From: Mycobacterium pseudokansasii
GTDB taxonomy: Bacteria > Actinomycetota > Actinomycetes > Mycobacteriales > Mycobacteriaceae
Direction: 5' to 3'
DNA: 64,000 nt
Assembly: GCF_900566075.1 (NCBI RefSeq)
Contig: NZ_UPHU01000001.1
Location: 3,906,325 to 3,970,324 of the forward strand
The position numbers were made by a program, and so were the translations under genes. Positions 25,290-33,274 of this stretch are shown piece by piece; position 1 is the stretch's first letter; each line of letters opens with the position of its first letter. The notes below the pieces were generated by a model. The model was given only the letters and a program-made list of their open reading frames with translations, was not told the origin of the DNA and did no database searches.

Positions 25290-25316
25290 TTCGAGCGGCG
25301 TTCGAAATAATTCGAG
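25290..25316. promoter_or_regulatory. Candidate TetR operator in the P450/LLM intergenic gap
   Basis: TTCGA occurs at 25290, 25301 and 25311, about one helical turn apart. The central part contains the dyads TTCGAA and CGAA-ATAA-TTCG. The region is AT-richer than its flanks and sits between the divergent starts. Binding by the adjacent TetR protein is inferred. Confidence 0.45.
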
Positions 25317-25336
25317 CACTGTTAGAATTTAGCGCG

Positions 25337-26203
25337 ATGAGCGCCGTCGCCGCAAAGCTGTCGATTGCCACGCCGGTGGTGACCATGCTGCCCGGGGTCA
25401 GCGCCGACTGGGAAAGGCACGCCACCGTCGAAGACCTGGCACAGATCGCCGAAGCCGCGGACCGGCTCGGCTACCACCACCTGACCTGCAGCGAGCACAT
25501 AGCCTTGCCCAAAGCCGAGAAGCGGCGCCGCGGGACCCGCTATTGGGATCCGTTGGCCACCTTGGGCTACCTGGCGGCGCGCACCCGGCGCATTCGGCTG
25601 GCCACCAACGTGCTGGTGCTCGGCTATCACCATCCGCTCGAAATCGCCAAGCGCTACGGCACTTTGGACGCGGTCAGCGGCGGCAGGCTCATCCTTGGTG
25701 TGGGCGTCGGCAGCCTCGAAGCGGAATTCCACCTCGTCGGCGCTCCGTTTGCTGATCGCGGAGCACGGGCCGACGACGCGTTGCGAGCGTTGCGCTCGGC
25801 ACTGTCGGTGCCCGAGCCCGCCTACCATGGCGAGTTCTATTCCTTCGACGGCATGGTCGTCGACCCGTGCGCGGTCCAGCCGCACGTCCCCATCTGGGTC
25901 GGCGGACGCACCCTGCGGTCACTGCGGCGAGCCGCGACGCTGGCCGATGGCTGGGTCCCCTTCAACGTGAGCCTGCGCCAAGCCCGAGAGTGGCTGAACC
26001 GTTTCGAAATCCGGCCGGGTTTCGAAGTGGTGCTCACGCCCCCGGCGCCGCTGGACCCGATCGGCGAACCGCAATGGACCCGCGCCGTGCTCGCCGAGAT
26101 GTCCGAGCACGGGGCCACGACCATCGCCGCCACGTTCGTCCACAGCTGCCTAACGCACTGCCTGGAGAACCTGCAGTCGCTCGCCGAATTGGCCGCCTCG
26201 TGA
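25337..26203 (+). CDS. F420-dependent LLM-class oxidoreductase
   Basis: A 288-residue luciferase-like TIM-barrel protein. TCSEHIALP, RLATNVLVLGYHHPLEIAKRY-type sequence, GRLILGVGVGSLEAEF and VPIWVGGRTLRSLRRAA are the standard flavin/F420-site strands. In mycobacteria most members use F420. It is divergent from TetR-P450, and its stop overlaps the next gene as GTGA. A P450, an F420-type enzyme and a TetR together suggest a catabolic or detoxifying step for one small molecule. Confidence 0.87.
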   Translation: MSAVAAKLSIATPVVTMLPGVSADWERHATVEDLAQIAEAADRLGYHHLTCSEHIALPKAEKRRRGTRYWDPLATLGYLAARTRRIRLATNVLVLGYHHPLEIAKRYGTLDAVSGGRLILGVGVGSLEAEFHLVGAPFADRGARADDALRALRSALSVPEPAYHGEFYSFDGMVVDPCAVQPHVPIWVGGRTLRSLRRAATLADGWVPFNVSLRQAREWLNRFEIRPGFEVVLTPPAPLDPIGEPQWTRAVLAEMSEHGATTIAATFVHSCLTHCLENLQSLAELAAS

Positions 26204-26931
26204 ACCGGGTCAGGGCAGGCATTTTCAGCCTCACCGCAGCCGCGCCGCCCGACGACGACGGCGGTTATCTGCGATGGCACTTGCTCGATCACCTGCCCGA
26301 GCAATATCAACTGCCGGGCATCGTGCACGGGCTGCGCTGGATCGCTGACGGCGATTACCTCGATCACCGGTTGGCAAGCCGCGGCCCGCTCGGCGAGATC
26401 GCCAATGCCGTGCACTATCTCGTCGGTGACCCCGTTCGGCAGACATTCGACGACTTCGTGGCGCTGGGCCGGGCGTTGCGGGACAGCGGCCGGATGCCGG
26501 TCATGCGACCGTTGTTGGAAGTGGCGGGCCTGCGGCTGTTGCAGTGGCAAGCCGCCCCGCGCGCGCTCGTTTCCCACGAGGTGGTGCCGTTCCGGCCGCA
26601 CCGGGGAGTGCTGCTGATCATCGAGGAATCCTTTGACGGCCGCTCCGATCGATGGCTGGAATGGCTGCATTGCGAACACTATCCGGCGCTGCTGGCCGTC
26701 CCCGGCGTGGCGGGAGCCTGGACATTCGGCTCGACCACCGCATGGGATCCGATGCCCCGCGGATGGCGGACCGACCCGCAGTACATCACCGTCGTCTACC
26801 TCGACGACGACCCGCTGGCGACGACGGACGCCCTGGCGCCGGTGGTCGAACAACGGTGGCGCTTGGCAGCGGTGCGGCCGGTGTTCGCCGGGCCGATGCG
26901 GACCATGATCACCTGGGAAGCCTGGCCGTGA
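26200..26931 (+). CDS. Unknown protein with two ferredoxin-like (EthD/Dabb-type) halves
   Basis: A 243-residue protein I do not recognise. Both halves carry a similar pattern: RWHLLDHLPEQYQLPGI near residue 30 and EWLHCEHYPALLAVPGVAGAW near residue 160. This resembles the H-x-P-x-L-x-PG pattern of EthD/dimeric alpha-beta barrel domains. EthD proteins accompany P450 systems that degrade ethers, which would fit the adjacent P450 divergon, but that link is inference. GTG 26200 overlaps the preceding TGA, so it is translated with the LLM enzyme. Confidence 0.5.
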   Translation: MNRVRAGIFSLTAAAPPDDDGGYLRWHLLDHLPEQYQLPGIVHGLRWIADGDYLDHRLASRGPLGEIANAVHYLVGDPVRQTFDDFVALGRALRDSGRMPVMRPLLEVAGLRLLQWQAAPRALVSHEVVPFRPHRGVLLIIEESFDGRSDRWLEWLHCEHYPALLAVPGVAGAWTFGSTTAWDPMPRGWRTDPQYITVVYLDDDPLATTDALAPVVEQRWRLAAVRPVFAGPMRTMITWEAWP

Positions 26932-27291
26932 CGACGCGAACATCAGGACACCTGGCAGAGCGGCTCACTAAATCAGGATTAAACAGTCAACTGAGCACGC
27001 CTTAGCTTAGATATAAACTGTCATTATTATTCCATCGACAGTTTGAATTGACTTCGGCCGGCGTTTCGGCAAAATTTGATCATGCGCCTGAAAGCCCCAG
27101 CGCAAGATTCTTTGTATTTAGGGATACGCGTTAGGCGACATCTGCATTCAGTCGGCGAACAGGTTGGCCGCAAAGATTGGCGGTCTCGTGGCTATCCTTT
27201 GTGAGGAGAAGGGTTAATCAAATAATTGCTTTCAGTTGAATCTCCAGGCGAGTATCGATTACCGCTGAAGAAACTACCGCACCTGGTCGTG
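26932..27291. other. AT-rich intergenic stretch before ldhA
   Basis: No gene is seen. From about 26970 to 27240 the base composition is clearly more A/T-rich than the rest of the window, a common mark of imported DNA or a silenced promoter region. It contains a perfect inverted repeat (27015-27044) and a strong GAGGAGAAGGG ribosome-type site (27203-27213) that is not followed by a conventional start at the right distance. Confidence 0.6.
27015..27044. repeat. Perfect inverted repeat in the AT-rich island
   Basis: AAACTGTC (27015-27022) and GACAGTTT (27037-27044) are exact inverse copies separated by 14 bases of mostly A/T. It could be an operator, a transcript hairpin or the trace of an element end. 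Confidence 0.5.
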
Positions 27292-28359
27292 ATGAGCCGC
27301 GACCTGCGCCGTGCAAGGTCGGTTGCCCCGTCGTTGGGCTCCCATAGCGTAGACATCCGCCCGAAGATAGCTTTTTTCGACAGCAAGCCGTACATCGAGG
27401 CCTGCTTCCGCGATCACAATTGGCGCAACTACGCTCTGCATTTCCTCGAGACCCGCCTGACTTCCGACACCGTTGGCCTAGCCGCCGGCAGTGATGTCGT
27501 CTGCCCCTTTGTCAACGATCGGCTGGACGCCGCGGTTATCGAGGCGCTGCGCGATTCGGGTGTGCGCCTCATTGCCATGCGTTGCGCCGGTTACAACAAC
27601 GTGGACATCAAAGCCGCGGGCCGCCTGGGGGTCGGCGTAGTGCACGTGCCGGCATATTCGCCCCACGCCGTCGCCGAACACGCCGCCGCGCTGCTGCTCA
27701 CCCTCAACCGCAAGACACACCGAGCCTACGTCCGCGTGCGGGAGGGGAACTTCTCGCTCAACGGTCTTGTGGGCACCGACCTCCACGGCAAGTGCGCCGG
27801 CGTTGTCGGCACGGGCAGAGTCGGCAAGTGCCTGATCAGAATTCTCCGCGGGTTCGGGATGCGTGTGCTCGCCCACGACCCCTTCGTAGACGCGCAGTTC
27901 GCCGCAGCGAACGGGATCGAGTACGTCCCGCTGCCGAACCTGCTATCACAGGCCGACGTGATCAGCCTCCACGCGCCACTCACGGCCGGTACACACCACC
28001 TCATCAACGCCGAGACCATCGCGCGCATGAAGCGCGGCGTCATCCTCATCAATACCAGTCGCGGCGCGCTCGTCGACTCGGTCGCGCTCATCGAAGGCCT
28101 GAAATCCGGCATTGTCGGCGCCGCCGGTCTCGACGTGTACGAGGAAGAGGAGGCCTATTTTTTCGAGGATTTTTCCGCGGAGGTCATGACCGACGACGTA
28201 CTTGCACGCCTTATTGGTTTCGGCAACGTTCTCATCACCAGCCACCAGGCGTTCCTGACCTGGGAAGCCCTCGGCAATATTGCCGACATTACGTTCGATA
28301 ATATCGCCGAATTCGTGGCCGGTCGCCGGGGGGCTGAACTCAGTAACGCAGTTTTGTAG
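27292..28359 (+). CDS. ldhA: Fermentative D-lactate dehydrogenase (LdhA-type 2-hydroxyacid dehydrogenase)
   Basis: The enzyme interconverts pyruvate and D-lactate with NADH. From ATG 27292 it has 355 residues. The Rossmann motif is GVVGTGRVGKCLIRILRGFG (with GTGRVG 173-178), and the catalytic residues are R257 (NTSRGAL), E286 (LDVYEEEEAYF) and H318 (SHQAFLT). MRCAGYNNVD and the FFEDFS block are diagnostic of the E. coli LdhA-type group. The homology starts near residue 25, so the true start is uncertain: TTG 27226 extends the frame, and a start near 27350 would fit the family better. The preceding DNA is AT-rich; acquisition by transfer is likely. Confidence 0.9.
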   Translation: MSRDLRRARSVAPSLGSHSVDIRPKIAFFDSKPYIEACFRDHNWRNYALHFLETRLTSDTVGLAAGSDVVCPFVNDRLDAAVIEALRDSGVRLIAMRCAGYNNVDIKAAGRLGVGVVHVPAYSPHAVAEHAAALLLTLNRKTHRAYVRVREGNFSLNGLVGTDLHGKCAGVVGTGRVGKCLIRILRGFGMRVLAHDPFVDAQFAAANGIEYVPLPNLLSQADVISLHAPLTAGTHHLINAETIARMKRGVILINTSRGALVDSVALIEGLKSGIVGAAGLDVYEEEEAYFFEDFSAEVMTDDVLARLIGFGNVLITSHQAFLTWEALGNIADITFDNIAEFVAGRRGAELSNAVL

Positions 28360-28820
28360 GCAGTTTCTGATTGCGGTGGAGCCGTCCGTCGACCGGCGGT
28401 CGGGGAGCAAGCGGTATGACCCTCAGCGACCCGCACCGTGGTGCCCTTGCATCCGGATCCACAACGCTCGCTGGCGAATCGGTTCAACGTCTGATACGGA
28501 ACTATGCACCCCCGGCGGTTCCAGCAACGTCTGAATCGTGGTGATCGTCGACGGCCGCTGCTCACCATCGCCGGTCACCCATGCGATGATCTGCTCCTCG
28601 AACGCCATCAACTGTCCCCAGTGTTGACTTGTCCTGCGCTGCGGGATAAGCCGACCCACTTGGCACCTCGCCGTTGTCCGGGGGTCTCGGCACCCACCAC
28701 CATTCATCTTGGGCCACGGGGTCGATAGTGCCAGCATTCGTCATCTGGAAGACGGAATAAAGACCCACTCGTCCGCCTCGGCGCGGCGACGCGAACACCG
28801 GCACAATTTCGCAGGGCCGC
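28360..28820. other. Intergenic region with small minus-strand ORFs
   Basis: There are 461 bp between ldhA and the convergent M48 protease gene. One minus-strand frame (28608-28423) has its own ribosome site and is listed separately. A second overlapping frame (about 28745-28562, MTNAGTIDPVAQDEWWW) has no clear support. The two could be pieces of one frameshifted gene. I see no RNA gene. Confidence 0.4.
28423..28608 (-). CDS. Small hypothetical protein (61 residues)
   Basis: ATG 28608, with GGGGA 7 bp upstream, opens a 61-codon frame starting MAFEEQIIAWVTGDGEQRPS and ending in a basic tail. No family is recognised. It overlaps another minus-strand frame at its 5' end, so this may be the 3' part of a frameshifted gene. 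Confidence 0.3.
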   Translation of the reverse strand: MAFEEQIIAWVTGDGEQRPSTITTIQTLLEPPGVHSSVSDVEPIRQRALWIRMQGHHGAGR

Positions 28821-30770
28821 TCAGGTGAGCAACGCGGGCAACGGCACGTGCATCAATGCACATGCCGCCCGCAGCATCTCGGCCTCTGCGGTCGTCACGG
28901 TGCCGTCGGCGGTCACCGCCACGGCCATCGCTTCCACGAGTGCCTGCTTGGCCTTCGGCGCCAGGCCGTCCAGTCCGGCCCAGCCTTGGTCGAGCGCCTG
29001 CTGCCATGCCACTTGCCGCGGCGGTGGCGCAGCGGCATCGGGGTACAACCGGCGCAGCGCGCCATCGTAGGCCCGCCGAGCCGACTCCTGGTCGCCGGCG
29101 CCGGCGACCGCGAGCGTCGCGAGCAGCGTCGTCACCGTCGGCCGCACCCGGTCGAGCGAGCCATGCCCGACCTTGCTTCGGCGGTGCGGATTGGCCGCGT
29201 CCTGCAGGTAGCTCCAGACCAGCCGCGTCACGCAGTACTCGAACATCGACACCGAGCCGTCCGCGACGGCGAGTTCGTTGAGCACCCCTAATAGCGCTTC
29301 CCGGAAGGCGGGCGGATGGGCGGCGAGCTGCGGGATAGCCAGGTCGACCAACGGCAGCCGTAGCTCGGCGGGCAACACCGTCATCGTGTTCACCAGCGCG
29401 GCGGCTGCCTGCGCCTCCCGGTGCCCTAGCCGCTGCGCTACCGAGGCGAGCTGGCGAGCATGCAGCGGATCGCCGGGACGGGCCAGCAGCAACGCGATGA
29501 TCGCGGCCGCGGCGGTGCTCGGCTGGGTGGCCAGCCGACGAGCGTCTGGGGGAATCGTGGCGTGCAGCGCCGAGCCGTGCTGCAGGTCGGCCCGGGTGAG
29601 CGTGCCGGCGCGATCGGCCACCTGCTCGGGACTGATGCCACGCCGACCCGCCCCGAACGGCCCCGCTACCGTCGCGGCGGGCTGAACAGCCGCGCCGACA
29701 GCGGAGGCAGTGCCGGTCGGGGTGAATCCGGCCATCGCGTCCTCGGCGAGCCCGTCGGGCAACCGTTGTCCGTAGCGCTGCTTCAGCGCGTCCACCTCAC
29801 GCGGGTCGAAGCTGGGGTCGAGCGCCTTGATCCGGTCGGCCAGGGGCGGATGCGTCGCGTACCACGCGCGAAACGACCGTCTGCCCTCGCCGAACAACAT
29901 ATGGCTGACTTCGGTGGCGCTGCGGGCGTCGCGCAGCGCCGACCCGGACGCGATGCCCGCGATCTTCTTCAGCGCCCCGACGAGTCCGTCGGTCTGACGG
30001 GTGAACTGCACCGCGGACGCGTCGGCCAGCCACTCGCGCTGGCGGGACACCGCCGCCTTGATGATGTTGGCGAAGAACACCCCGATGAAGCCGAGCACCA
30101 TCATCGCGAGCGCGATCATCCAGATCGGCGCGCCGTTCTTGGAACCGCCGCCGCGGCCGCCGCCAAACTGCAGGACCCGCAAACCGGTCAGGCCAATCAG
30201 CAGGATCCCGTTCAACAGTCCGATCAGCCTGATGTTCAACCGCATGTCGCCGTTGAGGATGTGGCTGAACTCGTGGGCGATCACACCTTGCAGCTCGTCG
30301 CGATTGAGCTGGGACAGTGCACCGCTGGTGACCGTAATCGCCGCGTCGGCCGGGGTAAAACCGGCCGCAAACGCATTGATGCCGGGTTCCTCCGGCAGGA
30401 CGAACAGGCGCGGAGCCGGCACCCCGGATGCCAGCGACATTTCCTCGACGATGTTGACGAGTCGGCGCAACTGCGGGTCAGAGCTCGTCGGGTCGACCTG
30501 GACGGCCCCGACCGAGGCGGCAACGGCCGCCCCGCCCTGGCGTAGCGCGACCGTCTTGGTAATCATGCCGCCGGCGATGATCAGCAGCGTCACGGCCGTA
30601 ACGCCGACGACGACGTCGAACACCGCTGAAGGGTCGGCCCTTCGATACGTCATCGCGACCGCCGCGGCGGCGTCGATGAAGGCGACCATCGCCACCACGG
30701 CGACGATGAACAGGAACACCAGCTTGAGCGTGCTACTCCGGGCCGCGCGCTGGTGGTCGAAGAAGTTCAC
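28821..30770 (-). CDS. M48-family membrane zinc metalloprotease (HtpX/LoiP-like) with extended C-terminal domain
   Basis: A 649-residue membrane protease. Transmembrane segments lie at about 15-38, 52-72, 182-200 and 215-237. The zinc site is HEFSH (166-170) with E246 (REWLAD) as third ligand. The protease domain ends near residue 330 (WYATHPPLADRIKALDP). About 300 further residues include a C-terminal helical domain (LADGSVSMFEYCVTRLVW-like and TADGTVTTAEAEMLRAA) resembling tellurite-resistance TerB-type sequence. The GTG start lies 13 bp after lemA, so both are one operon. LemA-M48 pairs are widespread; the substrate is unknown, probably membrane proteins. Confidence 0.88.
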   Translation of the reverse strand: MNFFDHQRAARSSTLKLVFLFIVAVVAMVAFIDAAAAVAMTYRRADPSAVFDVVVGVTAVTLLIIAGGMITKTVALRQGGAAVAASVGAVQVDPTSSDPQLRRLVNIVEEMSLASGVPAPRLFVLPEEPGINAFAAGFTPADAAITVTSGALSQLNRDELQGVIAHEFSHILNGDMRLNIRLIGLLNGILLIGLTGLRVLQFGGGRGGGSKNGAPIWMIALAMMVLGFIGVFFANIIKAAVSRQREWLADASAVQFTRQTDGLVGALKKIAGIASGSALRDARSATEVSHMLFGEGRRSFRAWYATHPPLADRIKALDPSFDPREVDALKQRYGQRLPDGLAEDAMAGFTPTGTASAVGAAVQPAATVAGPFGAGRRGISPEQVADRAGTLTRADLQHGSALHATIPPDARRLATQPSTAAAAIIALLLARPGDPLHARQLASVAQRLGHREAQAAAALVNTMTVLPAELRLPLVDLAIPQLAAHPPAFREALLGVLNELAVADGSVSMFEYCVTRLVWSYLQDAANPHRRSKVGHGSLDRVRPTVTTLLATLAVAGAGDQESARRAYDGALRRLYPDAAAPPPRQVAWQQALDQGWAGLDGLAPKAKQALVEAMAVAVTADGTVTTAEAEMLRAACALMHVPLPALLT

Positions 30771-30783
30771 GCCGATCGAAGCG

Positions 30784-31389
30784 TCAGAACTGGACCCGCG
30801 GCGCTTCCCGCATCTCCGGGCGATCCGGCGGAAGCTCGAGCAGCGCAGCAGCGGTGAAGCCGAACATGCCCGCGTAGATGTTGCCCGGGAACGTTTCGCG
30901 GCGGTTGTTGTAGCTCATCACCGCGTCGTTGTAGGCCTGCCGGGAGAACGCAACCTTGTTCTCGGTCGAGGTCAACTCCTCCGAAAGTTGCATCATGGTC
31001 TGATTGGCCTTGAGGTCAGGGTAGCTCTCGGCGACCGCGATGAGCCGGCCCAACGCGCCGTCCAGCCGCTGCTGCCCAGCCGAGAGTTGTTGCATCGCAG
31101 CGGGATCCCCCGGGTTCGCCTGTGCGGCGGATAGACCCGCCATTGCCATGTTGCGGGCATTCACCACGGCCTCCAGCGTTTGGCGCTCGTGGGCCATGTA
31201 CGCCCTGGCCGTTTCGACCAGGTTGGGGATCAGGTCGAAGCGGCGGCGCATCTGGACGTCGATCTGCGCGAACGCATTCTTGTAGGCGTTGCGGGCCCGA
31301 ACGAGACCGTTGTAGCCGGCGATCACCATGACCAGCAGCACAATGACGACTGCCACGATTGCCACGAGGACGCCGATGACGAGTCCCAT
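30784..31389 (-). CDS. lemA: LemA family protein
   Basis: A 201-residue protein with one N-terminal transmembrane helix (residues 2-25), then a long helical bundle outside or inside the membrane. NGLVRARNAYKNAFAQIDVQ, RRRFDLIPNLVETARAYMAHE and AYNDAVMSYNNRRETFPGN are the LemA signatures. It precedes the M48 protease by 13 bp, the common LemA-M48 pairing. Its molecular role is not established. Confidence 0.9.
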   Translation of the reverse strand: MGLVIGVLVAIVAVVIVLLVMVIAGYNGLVRARNAYKNAFAQIDVQMRRRFDLIPNLVETARAYMAHERQTLEAVVNARNMAMAGLSAAQANPGDPAAMQQLSAGQQRLDGALGRLIAVAESYPDLKANQTMMQLSEELTSTENKVAFSRQAYNDAVMSYNNRRETFPGNIYAGMFGFTAAALLELPPDRPEMREAPRVQF

Positions 31390-31555
31390 GAGGTGTCCCT
31401 CTCCGTCGGAATTTGCCGCATCGCGCGGCCACGCCGGATATTAGCGGGGCACCGGTGTCCCCGTGGGCGATTCCTGCGTTCCCGGGTGGCGCAGCGGCAC
31501 CCCCGTCACGGTGGGAACGCCGTGCCGCGCCACATTGCGTCGACATCGAAACGCA

Positions 31556-32032
31556 TCAGTAAGCAGCCTCGGCCCAGGTGCCTTGTGGATAGGGTGGAAC
31601 GGTGCCGCCGAACACCCCGTCGGTGAAGCTGCACAATGTGTCGGAAATGGCTCCGGCGTTCGCCAATGTCGTTGTTGCGGAGCCAGATACGACGCGCACG
31701 ACCACCGCCTGCCAGAAGTAGGTAAGGCCGCCGTGTTCGTACCAGACAAACCAGTCGGTGCCGCGATTGCCGGCACGAATCAGTCGCCGAAACGGCAGTG
31801 ACGGATCGGTGACCGCGTCCGTCTTGTTGAAAGGCGCACCGATGTCCGCGATCGGTGGCAGGAGTTTGAGCAGCGCCGGCGGCAGCTCCGACACACTGGG
31901 CACCTCCTGGACCGGTGTGGCCAGCGCGCATTGCGTGTTGGGCACCGCTGCAGCCGGGCCCGCCGTCGCGACCGCCGACGCGACAGCTGCCGCAAGCCAC
32001 ATCGTCACGTTATTGCGAAACCCCCGCGCCAC
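31556..32032 (-). CDS. Secreted protein of unknown function
   Basis: A 158-residue protein with a Sec signal peptide (hydrophobic VTMWLAAAVASAVATAGP, cleavage after AAA near residue 28). The mature part has two cysteines, C35 and C136, that could form one disulfide, and aromatic-rich DWFVWYEHGGLTYFWQAVVV. It resembles conserved mycobacterial exported proteins without known role. The GTG start has AGGTGA upstream. Confidence 0.65.
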   Translation of the reverse strand: MARGFRNNVTMWLAAAVASAVATAGPAAAVPNTQCALATPVQEVPSVSELPPALLKLLPPIADIGAPFNKTDAVTDPSLPFRRLIRAGNRGTDWFVWYEHGGLTYFWQAVVVRVVSGSATTTLANAGAISDTLCSFTDGVFGGTVPPYPQGTWAEAAY

Positions 32033-32118
32033 CGATCTGGTTCACCTACTTTCGCCGGTGTCACCAAGGTATCGCCCGGCGCGCCCGGTCGCGGACCAAT
32101 CCAGCAAACCGGCCCTGT

Positions 32119-32709
32119 TCATCTGAGCGCAATGCGGTCAAGGACGGCGACGACAGCGGCCAGGACGTCGGCTTCGAACGCCGCAGAAATCGGTGCACCA
32201 GTGAGCAAACGGCGGCGAATTGCGCCGCCGGCGATATCGATGACGGCCAGTGACAGCAGTTCGCGGGCCCGTTCGTCCCCGCCGGTGCGCTCGGCAAGTC
32301 TGCGCAGGGCATCGCGAATGGCGGCGTTGCCGCCGGCAAGATGCCGTGCCGCAGGGGCATTGGGATCGGTAAGCACATCGGCGGGGCGAAACGCGGCGAG
32401 CAGTCGCGCATCTTCGGGCTGGTTGCGGGCGAACTCCATGATCCACCGCGCGGCACCAACCGCCGCGTCATTGATATTGTCCCGGCGCAACTGGTCCAGG
32501 AACGGTGCCTGGAAGCGCTCGAGTGCCCGTTGCCATGCCGCGGTCAGAATCTTGTCGCGGGAGCCGAAGCGGTTGTAGAGCGAACCCACCGAAGCACCGC
32601 TCAGTGCGGCGATCGCATCGACGGTGACGGCGCGTGCCCCGCGCTCCAACGCGATCGAGCGCGCGGCGTCGAGCATTGCTTCGGTGTCGTGTCGTCGCGG
32701 CCTGCCCAC
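32119..32709 (-). CDS. TetR family regulator divergent from a SnoaL-like gene
   Basis: A 196-residue TetR protein with HTH VTVDAIAALSGASVGSLYNRFGS (written in two parts: VTVDAIAALSGASVG and SLYNRFGSRDKIL) and a C-terminal ligand domain. It starts at GTG 32709, 92 bp from the divergent SnoaL-like gene. A perfect 8-bp dyad lies between them and is its probable operator. Confidence 0.87.
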   Translation of the reverse strand: MGRPRRHDTEAMLDAARSIALERGARAVTVDAIAALSGASVGSLYNRFGSRDKILTAAWQRALERFQAPFLDQLRRDNINDAAVGAARWIMEFARNQPEDARLLAAFRPADVLTDPNAPAARHLAGGNAAIRDALRRLAERTGGDERARELLSLAVIDIAGGAIRRRLLTGAPISAAFEADVLAAVVAVLDRIALR

Positions 32710-32748
32710 CTAACCCATTGTGCTTGACCAGACTTCGCCGCCCTTGAC

Positions 32749-32770
32749 TTTTAGAACGATTTTTCTAAAA
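32749..32770. promoter_or_regulatory. Perfect TetR-type operator
   Basis: TTTTAGAA - cgattt - TTCTAAAA is an exact 8-bp inverted repeat with a 6-bp spacer, 31 bp upstream of the SnoaL-like ATG and 40 bp from the TetR start. The AT-rich dyad stands out from GC-rich surroundings. Confidence 0.75.
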
Positions 32771-32800
32771 TTGTTATGGCTCGATCCGCAGGAGGCGGTC

Positions 32801-33202
32801 ATGGACACAGCCGAGTGGCTCCGTCAATCCGAGGCCTTTCTGGGCGCATGGAACCGCCACGATGTTGAAGAGGTCGTGGCGTGGTACACCGAACCCTTCG
32901 TCTATCGCGATCCCAACATCGGTGCGGCCGCCATCGAGCGTCGGGACGCGCTACGCCGTTACCTCTCAAAGCTTTTCGATCTCTGGGAGATGACTTGGTC
33001 GGCCCGGGAGGTGTTTGTTTTCGACGGCGCCGAGGGCGCCGCGGTGACATGGGACGCCACCTTCCGGCTCCGCGCCGGGCATACTCATCTCGACATCCAC
33101 GGTGTCGATATCGTCTTTCTCCGCGACGGAAAGGTCGTGCACGACGAAGTCTTTTTCGACCGATCGCGGCTCGCGCCATTGGTTGCCGGTAACGCGGCCT
33201 GA
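32801..33202 (+). CDS. SnoaL/NTF2-like protein
   Basis: A 133-residue cone-fold protein. EAFLGAWNRHDVEEVVAWYT is the typical N-terminal helix of nuclear-transport-factor-2/SnoaL proteins, followed by FDGAEGAAVTWDATF and DIHGVDIVFLRDGKVVH strands. Such proteins isomerise, hydrate or bind small hydrophobic compounds. AGGAGG precedes the ATG, indicating high translation. Its control by the divergent TetR is inferred from the shared operator. Confidence 0.85.
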   Translation: MDTAEWLRQSEAFLGAWNRHDVEEVVAWYTEPFVYRDPNIGAAAIERRDALRRYLSKLFDLWEMTWSAREVFVFDGAEGAAVTWDATFRLRAGHTHLDIHGVDIVFLRDGKVVHDEVFFDRSRLAPLVAGNAA

Positions 33203-33274
33203 ATCGTCCGGGCGGGCGCTAGGCTCGTTGTCGCCTTCGACGGCGCCCGTTCCGCAACCAGGAGCGACAACGAG

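Noticed and set aside
28562..28745. Second small minus-strand ORF after ldhA
   Set aside because: It overlaps the better supported 61-codon frame and has no clear ribosome site; left as part of the intergenic description.
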